Origin: Planctomycetota bacterium
Lineage (GTDB): Bacteria > Planctomycetota > Phycisphaerae > Phycisphaerales > UBA1924
Reading direction: 5' to 3'
Assembly (NCBI GenBank): GCA_023434205.1
Contig: JAEYTB010000280.1
Span: 1-5,632 of the forward strand
DNA length: 5,632 nucleotides
Both the position numbers and the translations under genes were made by a program. Below are positions 1 through 5,632 of the stretch, one piece after another; position 1 is the stretch's first letter, and every line of letters begins with the position of its first letter. The notes under the pieces are model-generated. The model had not been told where the DNA came from. It was given only the letters and a program-made list of their open reading frames with translations, and ran no database searches.

Positions 1-533
1 GGCTCCGCCACCACCCGCACCTGCGGCTGCTCGCTCGCCCCCCGCGCAATCGCCTGCATCCGCGCCCACTCCGGCAGCTTGTCGAGCGCCGACTCCGACC
101 GCAGCACGCCCTCCAGCACCGGCGCCAAAGCCTCGGCCCGCCCATGCTTGAGCGTGATGGTCCGGACCCCCACCCCGTCCTTGTCTGCCGTGGTGTCCAT
201 GGACTCGATCAGCTTGGCCGCGCGCTCGATCTGCGCCGCCGTCCCCACCACCACGATCGTGTTGCTCCCCGGCTCGGGCGTCACCGTCACCGCCGGCTCG
301 CCCGGCGCCGTCTGCGCCCGCACCGCGCTGGCCACCGCCGGCCCCACCGTCGCCGCGTCCCCCTTGCCCAGCCGGAACACGCGCACCTCGACCGCGCTGC
401 CCGCCGACTGCTGGTCCAGCGCCTGCACCAGCCCGTCCGCCACCGCGATCACCGCCCGCGGCGCGTTCACGATCAGCGTGTTCGACGGCGCATCGCTCGT
501 CACCTCCACCAGCCGCACCGGTGAGCTGATGGT
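1..533 (-). CDS. Continuation of the secretin-type gene after the TAG, open to the window edge
   Basis: The 177 codons after the TAG stay in the same frame without another stop and run off the window. They complete module 12 (SDAPSNTLIVNAP, closing with LVQALDQQ). They then give a full module 13, from VEVRVFRLGKGDAATVGPAV through TPEPGSNTIVVVGT to KLIESMDTT. Module 14 follows, from VRTITLKHGRAEALAPVLEG to VRVVAEP at the edge. Only about six of the 177 codons end in A or T, so coding bias is intact and there is no sign of decay. No Shine-Dalgarno motif sits at a proper distance from any GTG or ATG just after the stop, so an independent gene start is unlikely. This is the middle or 3' part of the same gene. 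The secretin pore domain, if present, would lie further downstream, outside the window. Confidence 0.8.
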
Positions 534-536
534 CTA
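534..536 (-). other. In-frame amber codon (TAG) interrupting the secretin-type gene
   Basis: The minus strand reads CAG CCC TAG ACC ATC, that is Gln-Pro-stop-Thr-Ile. The stop falls between the first helix of module 12 (ERLQPLVERVLIQRARELQP) and its beta strand, helix and closing LD motif (VRLVEVTSDAPSNTLIVNAP, later QALDQQ). A one-base change to CAG or GAG, the kind of codons this gene favours, would restore one continuous frame. The other two stops seen in the window are TGA and TAA. A sequencing error, a true nonsense mutation and read-through cannot be told apart from sequence alone. Confidence 0.9.
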
Positions 537-3500
537 GGGCTGCAGCTCCCGCGCCCGCTGGATCAACACCCGCTCCACCAGCGGCTGGAGCCGCTCGCTC
601 CGCGCGTTCGCCAGCGTGTACAGCTTCATCTCCGTCGGCGGCAGCGCCGGGGCCGCGTCCAGCGTCTTGAGCGTTTCCTCCAGCGGCGCAAACACCCCGA
701 CCGGCGCGCTCACGATCATCGTCCGCGTCGAAGGCTCCGCCGAAATCGTCACCGGCGCGCTCAGCGGCTTGCCCTCCGGCGCGAACGAGCCGTTCGCCGC
801 CAGCGTCCGCAGCGTGTTCGCCACCGAGTTCACGTCCGCCCGCTCCACCTTGTACGTCCGCAGCACCACCGACTCGCCCAGCTTGGTCTGGTCCAGGCTC
901 CGCACAAGCTGCTCGAACCCCGCAAGCCGCTTCGCCGGCGCATCCACGATCAGCGAGTTGGTCCCCACGTCCGCCCGCACCGTCACTTCCTTGGGCGGCT
1001 GCAGGTCCGGCCGCGGCACTCGCGTCCGCGGGTCCAGCGGCACCGGCGGCTGCGGGTACATCTGGTCGATCGTCCGCGCCAGCTCGTCCGCCCGCGCGAT
1101 CTTCAGCGGGAAGATCCGGATCTCCCGCCCGTCCTCCTCCGTCACCTGCTCGTTGAGCTGCGCGATCACCTGCTCGATCTCCGGCAGCACCTCCGCCGCC
1201 GCCGACACGATCAGCGTGTTCGTTCCCGCGTCCGCCTGGATCGACACCGGCTTCTTCGTCCGCTCCTCGATCGGCCGCGCATCGAACGACTGCTGCAGCA
1301 CCGCCGCCAGGTTCGCCGCGTCCGTGCTCCGCAGCTTCAGGATCCGCATCGGCGGACGCTCGGCCGACTGCCGCGCATCCAGCCCCTTCACCAGCGACTC
1401 GATCACCGCGTACTGCGCCGGCTGCGCGGCCACCATGATCGCGTTGGTCGCCTCCACCAGCTCAAACACCGGCTCGGGCCCCCCGCGGATCATCATCGAC
1501 TCGCTGGACTTCACCATCCCCCGCAGGAAGTCCACCACCTCCGCCGCCTTCGCCAGCTTCAGCTCGATCAGCCGCACCTCGCGCGCCGGCCCCGCCTGCC
1601 GCTGGAGCTCATCCAAGATCCGCACGAACCGCGCCATCGCCTCCGGCTCCGCCACCACCATCAGCGAGTTGGACTGCTCGTTCACCGTCACATCCACCGG
1701 CCGCGCGCCCGGGATGTCCGAAACCTGCGCCGTGTACATCGCCAAGGCACGGTCCCGCACCGCCGCCGCCTTGTCCGCCACCACCGGCACGATCCGCAGC
1801 ACCCGCTCCATCGGCGTCTGCGAGTCAAGCTGCTCGATCAGCCCCGCCAACGCCTCCATCTGCTGCGGCTGGGCCCGCACCACCAGCGTCCGAATCTCGT
1901 CCGCCGCCTCCAGCTGCGGCTCCACGTACGCCGCGCCGTCGCCGGGCGTCAGCAGCGGCCGTGCCAGCCGCGACAGCTTCGCCCCCAGCACGCTCGGCTG
2001 CGCCTTGCTCAGCACGAACCGGCGTGCCACCTGGTCCACCGCCGCCGACTGCTCCGCGCTCGTCAAGAGCTGCGTAAACGCCGCCAGCCCGCCCTTCGTG
2101 CCCACCAGCGTGATCGACCGCGACTCCGCGTCCAGCGCCGTCGCCACCGGGTCCTTCTCCGCACGCCCCGTCTGCCGGTACAGGTCCTGCGACTGCGCCA
2201 GGATCCCCTTCGGGTCCCCCTTGGCGATCCGCACGATCCGCACGTCCTTGTCCGCATCCGGCGCCACGTCCAGCGCCCGCACCAGCGACTCCAGCCACGT
2301 CACATCCGCGTCCAGCCCGGAGATCACGATGCTCCTGGAGTCCGGCGCCGACGCGAACTTCACCGTCTGCATCTGCTTCTGCGTCAGCAGCCGCGTCAGC
2401 ATCGCCTCCAGCGTCTGCGGCGCCGCATACTGCAGCCGCACCGTCGCCGCGCGGTTCACCGGCAGCCCGACCCGCCCCGCCTGCCCCGGCCGGTCCGACA
2501 CCACCCCGCTGTCCAGCTCCGACAGCAGCACCGTCGCCCGCCCGATGTGGTCGCGCGAGCCCACCACCGTCAGCTTCCCCGCACCCGCCAGCGGCAGCAC
2601 CACCGGCTTCTGCTTGGGCTCCACGTTGGCGAACAGCGCCGTCACCTGCCGCGCCGCGTCCTCCGGCGTCACCGTCGCCAGCGTGAACGTCGTCATCTGC
2701 ACTTCACCGCTCGTCCCCGGCTCGCTCCCGGGGACATCCAGCAGCTGCACCAGCTCCTCCACCGTGCGGATCCGCCCCACCGGCCCCACCGCGATGATCG
2801 AGTTGGTCCGCGGGTCCGCCACCAGGCTCAGCCCCTGCACCGCCAGGTCCTGCACCACCCGCTGCTGACCGTCCTTGTCCACGATCACCGTCTTGGTCCG
2901 CTCGCCCACCAGCCCCTTCAGCGCCGCCAGCACCGCGTCCGCCTGCGCGTGCTGCAGCGGGAACAGCCGGAACGCCGAGTCCACCGGCTTCACCGCGTCG
3001 ATCGCCGAAATGACATCCCGGATCCGCCGCACCTGCGCCGCCGTGTCCACCACGATCACCATGTTCTGCGCCGGCACCGCCATCGCCCCGCCGAACGGGT
3101 TCACCATCGGCTTGATCTGCTCCGCCACCAGCTCCGCCTTCGCGTTGTCCAGCGGGATCGGCACCGTCACGATCTGGTCCAGCGACAGGTTGTTCACATT
3201 CGCCGGGTCCGCCACCACCGACGGCTTCTTCATCGAGTCCGCCAGCGTCGCCAGGTACAGGTACTTGTCCTGCTTGCGCAGGTGCACCCCGTACCGCAAC
3301 AGGTTCAGGTTGAAAATCGACAGCGCGTCCTCGAACGTGTAGCTCGCCGTGCTCACGAACGTGATGTTCCCCGCCGGCGCCGCCGCCTCAAAAATAATCG
3401 GCACCCCCGACTCGCGCGCGAAGAAGTCCAGCACCTGGTCGATCGGCGCATCCTTGAAGTTGAACTTCAGCGCATCGCTCGGCTTCTCAGCCGGTTTCGC

Positions 3501-3626
3501 CGGCCCCGCCTGACGCGGCGGCGGCGTCGTCTCCGCCGGCTGCGCAAACACAACGGACAGTGGCAACCCCGCCGCCGCAAAGATCGACGCGGCAAGGAGC
3601 AGTTTCGGCGCTGTTGGCTTGGGCAT
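534..3626 (-). CDS. GspD/PilQ-like secretin-family protein with many N1-type modules, ended by an in-frame TAG
   Basis: There are 1030 codons from the ATG at 3626 to a TAG at 536-534. Residues 1-28 form a Sec signal peptide with a hydrophobic core (LLLAASIFAAAGLPLSVVFA) and likely cleavage between Ala28 and Gln29; there is no lipobox cysteine. A Pro-rich linker (about 30-50) leads to an N0/STN domain at about 53-128 (FNFKDAPIDQVLDFFARESG, then YLYLA). Eleven N1-type modules follow, starting near residues 150, 216, 308, 394, 461, 533, 607, 682, 758, 834 and 918. A twelfth starts near 998 and is cut by the TAG. The repeated core is clearest as ADAGTNTLIVSAA (798-810), ADVGTNSLIVDAP (885-897) and AEPSTRTMIVSAP (963-975). 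GspD normally has N0 plus three such modules before the pore domain. Here no pore domain is reached, so the product as read would be periplasmic and could not form a channel. No cysteine is present. The secretin N-domain identity is strong; GspD versus PilQ is open. Confidence 0.82.
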   Translation of the reverse strand: MPKPTAPKLLLAASIFAAAGLPLSVVFAQPAETTPPPRQAGPAKPAEKPSDALKFNFKDAPIDQVLDFFARESGVPIIFEAAAPAGNITFVSTASYTFEDALSIFNLNLLRYGVHLRKQDKYLYLATLADSMKKPSVVADPANVNNLSLDQIVTVPIPLDNAKAELVAEQIKPMVNPFGGAMAVPAQNMVIVVDTAAQVRRIRDVISAIDAVKPVDSAFRLFPLQHAQADAVLAALKGLVGERTKTVIVDKDGQQRVVQDLAVQGLSLVADPRTNSIIAVGPVGRIRTVEELVQLLDVPGSEPGTSGEVQMTTFTLATVTPEDAARQVTALFANVEPKQKPVVLPLAGAGKLTVVGSRDHIGRATVLLSELDSGVVSDRPGQAGRVGLPVNRAATVRLQYAAPQTLEAMLTRLLTQKQMQTVKFASAPDSRSIVISGLDADVTWLESLVRALDVAPDADKDVRIVRIAKGDPKGILAQSQDLYRQTGRAEKDPVATALDAESRSITLVGTKGGLAAFTQLLTSAEQSAAVDQVARRFVLSKAQPSVLGAKLSRLARPLLTPGDGAAYVEPQLEAADEIRTLVVRAQPQQMEALAGLIEQLDSQTPMERVLRIVPVVADKAAAVRDRALAMYTAQVSDIPGARPVDVTVNEQSNSLMVVAEPEAMARFVRILDELQRQAGPAREVRLIELKLAKAAEVVDFLRGMVKSSESMMIRGGPEPVFELVEATNAIMVAAQPAQYAVIESLVKGLDARQSAERPPMRILKLRSTDAANLAAVLQQSFDARPIEERTKKPVSIQADAGTNTLIVSAAAEVLPEIEQVIAQLNEQVTEEDGREIRIFPLKIARADELARTIDQMYPQPPVPLDPRTRVPRPDLQPPKEVTVRADVGTNSLIVDAPAKRLAGFEQLVRSLDQTKLGESVVLRTYKVERADVNSVANTLRTLAANGSFAPEGKPLSAPVTISAEPSTRTMIVSAPVGVFAPLEETLKTLDAAPALPPTEMKLYTLANARSERLQPLVERVLIQRARELQP

Positions 3627-3724
3627 CTCCACCCTCCAGACGTGGGCCAAACGGAATGGCATGAACTCCGGCCTCGCAGCCGTGCGACCGCCGGTTAGGA
3701 ACCGCAAACCTCACTATACAGGAT
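3627..3724 (-). other. 98-nt untranslated gap before the secretin gene
   Basis: This is the only real gap between genes in the window. Its upstream end is AT-rich relative to its surroundings and contains TATAGT (3718-3713), which resembles a -10 box. No convincing -35 element lies 16-19 nt upstream. A 5-bp hairpin with a 3-nt loop occurs at 3692-3704 and is too weak to call a terminator. It may be an operon leader or hold a secondary promoter; neither is established. Confidence 0.3.
3633..3637 (-). promoter_or_regulatory. Ribosome binding site that decides the secretin ATG start
   Basis: GGAGG on the minus strand is 6 nt from the ATG at 3626-3624. The surrounding GGAGGGTGG is the same as that in front of the previous gene. 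This site selects the ATG at 3626 over an in-frame TTG at 3707 and an ATG at 3662. A start at either of those would add an implausible stretch in front of a clear signal peptide. Confidence 0.8.
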
Positions 3725-4726
3725 TTAGACCGGCCTGCGGTGCGCCAATGTCTGTCCATTCGAGACTTCGAACCTTTTCCCGCCAATCTCCAGGACCGCC
3801 GTCTCACCCTGACCATCCACGAACACGGCATCCAGGACCTGCCCCCCCTGCTCCACCGTCACCTTCGCCCCCGTCCGCAGGTTCATAAAGAACGCCTCCG
3901 CCCCGCGACCGCTGATCACCACCCCCGTCAGCTTCCAGTCGTCGTACGGGGCAAACACCTGCGGCGGGGGCGTCGCCGGGGCCGGGGCCTGCGGCGCCGC
4001 GGCAATATCCACCGGCCTCGCCGCGGGCCGGCCGTCCACCGCCGGCGGAGCCTTGAACACGTTCTTCGAAGCCACCGCCCGCCACATCGATTCCGCGCCC
4101 GGCGGCGGCAGGACGATCTGCGGCTCAGGGCCATCCTCCCCCGGAAGGTCCGGCACGAACAGCGTCGCCACGTCCAGCCGCAGGTCGAACTTGTCCCGCG
4201 ACCCGCCCGCCGGCCTGATAGAGAACCCGTCCACGCGGTGCAGCCACGACTGCGCCTGCGCCACGCTCACCACCCGCAGCACCTGCTCGAGTGTCCCCGT
4301 CCCCTTCAACGTCCCTCGGATCGTGCGGAAGTCAGCCGCCTTGCGCAGCCCCTGCTTCAGGCTCGTCGGCACACCCTTGGTCGCCAGCAGCGGGCTGGTC
4401 TGCGGCAACGGCTGCCCGTGATCCACCACCACGCGCTCCAGCCCCTCCTGCTCGCCGATCCGCGACAGCCCCGTGCGGAACCGGTGCTGAACCGTGTCCT
4501 CCTTCGAGCCCAGCGTCGTCGCCTTGATCGCCTTGGCCTTCTCACGAACCGCGAACTCGCCGTCCAGCGTCTTCTCCAGCGACCGGATGCTCCCCCGCGT
4601 CTGCTCGATCTGCTCCAGCAGGTCCTTCCGCGGGCCCGCGTACATCGAGTTGAACCCCCAGTACCCCACGCCCGCGGCGGCCGCGAGCCCCAGAATCCAC
4701 GGGAGCCGTGCCTTGAGTGTGCTCAC
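3725..4726 (-). CDS. Fused GspM/PilO-like and GspC/PilP-like inner-membrane protein
   Basis: This is a 333-residue bitopic protein with a GTG start and a TAA stop. A short basic N-terminus (residues 1-7) precedes a single membrane helix at about 8-25 (LPWILGLAAAAGVGYWGF). A charged coiled coil follows at about 32-75. Residues 82-192 resemble the periplasmic ferredoxin-like domain of PilO/GspM, with FRTIRGTLKGTGTLEQVLRV, then AQSWLHRVDGFSI and a closing strand FDLRLDVATLFVP. A Pro/Ala-rich linker spans about 196-264 and contains SKNVFKAPP (220-228). The C-terminus (266-328) is a small beta domain (WKLTGVVISGRGAEAFFMNL, later GKRFEVSNGQTL), as in the homology region of GspC or PilP, which binds the N0 domain of the secretin. 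That fits the secretin gene directly downstream. PilO/GspM and PilP/GspC are usually separate proteins, so the fusion is notable. There is no cysteine in the protein. Family level is fairly sure; the exact system is inferred. Confidence 0.78.
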   Translation of the reverse strand: MSTLKARLPWILGLAAAAGVGYWGFNSMYAGPRKDLLEQIEQTRGSIRSLEKTLDGEFAVREKAKAIKATTLGSKEDTVQHRFRTGLSRIGEQEGLERVVVDHGQPLPQTSPLLATKGVPTSLKQGLRKAADFRTIRGTLKGTGTLEQVLRVVSVAQAQSWLHRVDGFSIRPAGGSRDKFDLRLDVATLFVPDLPGEDGPEPQIVLPPPGAESMWRAVASKNVFKAPPAVDGRPAARPVDIAAAPQAPAPATPPPQVFAPYDDWKLTGVVISGRGAEAFFMNLRTGAKVTVEQGGQVLDAVFVDGQGETAVLEIGGKRFEVSNGQTLAHRRPV

Positions 4727-5632
4727 TTGCCACCCTCCTTCGCAACGGCCTGTGGAGCGGTCGGGGCAGGCAGGGACGTCACTAGTTCCACCGAGTACCG
4801 GTCCGGCGTGTCCGGCCCCACGCTCTCCACCGTGTAGATCTTGCCGTGCAGCAGCCGCTCCCTCAGGTCCGCGGCGATCGTGCGGTTGCTCACCTTTCCG
4901 CTCACATCAAAGGTGGACCGCAGCCGCGAGCCCCACTGCCCGCCCGGATAGCTCGACCGGCCCTTGGTGTCGTAAAAAGTCGTCGCGATCATCTTCCCGC
5001 CGAACTCGTCCGCGGTGGAGTCGTGCGGGCTGGGCAGCTCCTCGCTGAGCCTATGGATGTGCGGCAGCCACTCGACCCGCGCCTGCTGCCACTGCTCGAT
5101 GTGGCTCACCCGCGCGTGCGTCAGCAAAAACCCGTCAACCTTCTTCCGCAGAGCGCTCTGCTCCGCTCGCAGCGAATCCAGCTGGCCCTGAAGCCCCCCC
5201 AAGCTCTTCTTCGACGCCACCATCGTCCCCCCGCCCACGATGATCAGCGCCGCCGCCGCCGCGAGCACCGCCTGCCGACGCCGCGCCCCAAGGTCCGGCA
5301 TCTTCCGCGGGTTCGCAAAGTCCAGCCGCGGCGTTTCGAGCACGCTCTCCACCATCAGGCCCGCCAGCGCCGTCATCATGCCCCGGTCATGCTCCGGCAC
5401 GCCCGCGGTCAGCGCCACGACCCTGGGCGGCATCACCTGCTCGACCGCCACGCCCAGCACGCCCGCGCACGCCGCCCCCACCCGCTGCGCGAGCGACCCG
5501 TCGCCCAGAACGCCCACAAGCTCAAGCTCCCGCCCCGGCGCGGCGGCCCTGTACGACATCCACGTCCGCTTGGCCTCCACACCCAGCTTCTGGACATACG
5601 CGTCAAGCTCTTCGTCCGCAGGCCGCGCCAGC
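4723..5632 (-). CDS. GspL-like (PilM-PilN fusion) inner-membrane assembly protein, C-terminal part, 5' end beyond window
   Basis: The frame is open to the window edge, giving 302 codons that end in TGA; no start is visible. The GTG at 5580 lies inside a domain and is not taken as the start. Fragment residues 1-70 look like the end of a PilM/GspL actin-like domain: a helix (DEELDAYVQKLG), then strand-turn-helix (LELVGVLGDGSLAQRVGA) and LGVAVEQVMPP. The segment LDFANPRKMPD (103-113) marks the passage from the PilM-like to the PilN-like part. One membrane helix follows at about 121-139 (AVLAAAAALIIVGGGTMVA), then a charged coiled coil at about 141-185. A periplasmic ferredoxin-like domain sits at about 190-290 (FDVSGKVSNRTIAADLRERL, then YSVELVTSLPA). 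In T2SS/T4P such proteins sit in the inner membrane and link the cytoplasmic ATPase to the periplasmic ring. The gene is translationally coupled to the next one. Family and topology are fairly sure; the choice between T2SS and T4P is not. Confidence 0.8.
   Translation of the reverse strand, partial: LARPADEELDAYVQKLGVEAKRTWMSYRAAAPGRELELVGVLGDGSLAQRVGAACAGVLGVAVEQVMPPRVVALTAGVPEHDRGMMTALAGLMVESVLETPRLDFANPRKMPDLGARRRQAVLAAAAALIIVGGGTMVASKKSLGGLQGQLDSLRAEQSALRKKVDGFLLTHARVSHIEQWQQARVEWLPHIHRLSEELPSPHDSTADEFGGKMIATTFYDTKGRSSYPGGQWGSRLRSTFDVSGKVSNRTIAADLRERLLHGKIYTVESVGPDTPDRYSVELVTSLPAPTAPQAVAKEGGK
4734..4740 (-). promoter_or_regulatory. Ribosome binding site that decides the GTG start of the GspM/PilO-GspC/PilP-like gene
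   Basis: AAGGAGG on the minus strand lies inside the last codons of the upstream gene (Lys-Glu-Gly). It is 7 nt from the GTG at 4726. The GTG overlaps the upstream TGA as GTGA, so the two genes are probably translationally coupled. The strong Shine-Dalgarno motif at standard spacing is the reason for accepting the non-ATG start. Confidence 0.8.

Larger units (their letters stand above)
1..3179 (-). repeat. Tandem array of about 14 diverged N1-type secretin modules
   Basis: These are protein-level repeats of roughly 60-85 residues. Each has an opening strand (such as REIRIFPLKIARADELA), a helix, a variable loop, a core strand resembling A-D-x-x-T-N-S-L-I-V-x-A-P, and a final helix ending in LD. 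Twelve modules start before the TAG, the twelfth is split by it, one complete module follows, and another is cut by the window edge. Modules in the middle (about residues 394-602) are the most diverged; modules 9-12 match each other best. At DNA level only short blocks are shared, for example an identical 17-nt stretch at 468-484 and 1206-1222 encoding Asn-Thr-Leu-Ile-Val. The duplications are therefore old rather than recent. Confidence 0.75.

Noticed and set aside
1..533. An independent downstream gene starting just after the TAG
   Set aside because: There is no ribosome binding site at a usable distance from any start codon, and the region begins in the middle of a module whose first half lies before the TAG.
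534..536. An alternative genetic code in which TAG is generally a sense codon
   Set aside because: A single TAG is not enough evidence. The two other stops here (TGA and TAA) are compatible with the standard code and say nothing about TAG reassignment.
616..2868. A 750-codon open frame on the plus strand, opposite the secretin-type gene
   Set aside because: Its composition (very rich in Ser, Arg, Ala, Thr, with no recognisable domain) is that of a mirror frame made by strong G/C bias at third codon positions. The minus strand has a clear domain pattern.
3692..3704. Inverted repeat CGGTT-AGG-AACCG as a terminator
   Set aside because: It has only five base pairs and no following T-run on the transcribed strand, so it is probably chance.
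3627..3707. A longer secretin N-terminus from the TTG at 3707 or the ATG at 3662
   Set aside because: Neither has a well-spaced Shine-Dalgarno motif, and both place extra residues before a normal signal peptide. The ATG at 3626 has GGAGG 6 nt upstream.
2547..4837. Further long plus-strand open frames, rich in Arg, His and Pro (2547-3698 and 3740-4837)
   Set aside because: They show the low-complexity composition typical of shadow frames, have no domain features, and lie opposite well-supported minus-strand genes.

Overview
This GC-rich window carries part of one minus-strand operon. Codon third positions are almost all G or C. The operon encodes the inner-membrane alignment subcomplex and the secretin of a type II secretion (T2SS) or type IV pilus (T4P)-like machine. 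The fused, rearranged gene architecture and the very long secretin-type protein suggest a planctomycete-type bacterium, possibly of the Phycisphaerae. That assignment is an inference from architecture and base composition, not from a marker gene. No RNA genes, mobile elements, CRISPR arrays or convincing terminators were seen.

Layout in transcription order (right to left). (1) 5632-4723: the C-terminal 302 codons of a GspL-like (PilM+PilN) protein. It holds the end of an actin-like cytoplasmic domain, one membrane segment, a coiled coil and a periplasmic ferredoxin-like domain. Its 5' end lies outside the window. (2) 4726-3725: a 333-residue protein that starts at a GTG overlapping the previous stop. 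It joins a GspM/PilO-like part to a GspC/PilP-like C-terminal domain through a proline-rich linker. (3) After a 98-nt gap, 3626 to beyond position 1: an exported secretin-family protein with a signal peptide, an N0/STN domain and an unusually long row of N1-type modules.

The key anomaly is in the third gene. A TAG at 536-534 ends the frame after 1030 codons, in the middle of the twelfth N1-type module. The same frame then stays open to the window edge (177 more codons) and encodes the rest of module 12, all of module 13 and the start of module 14. Codon bias and module pattern are the same on both sides. The gene is therefore one long ORF broken by a single in-frame amber codon: a nonsense mutation, a sequencing error, or less likely read-through. 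The pore-forming secretin domain is not in this window and would lie past position 1.

Expected cooperation, from T2SS/T4P knowledge: the GspL- and GspM/C-like proteins form the inner-membrane ring that recruits the assembly ATPase. The GspC/PilP-like domain contacts the N0 domain of the secretin, joining the inner-membrane platform to the outer-membrane channel.
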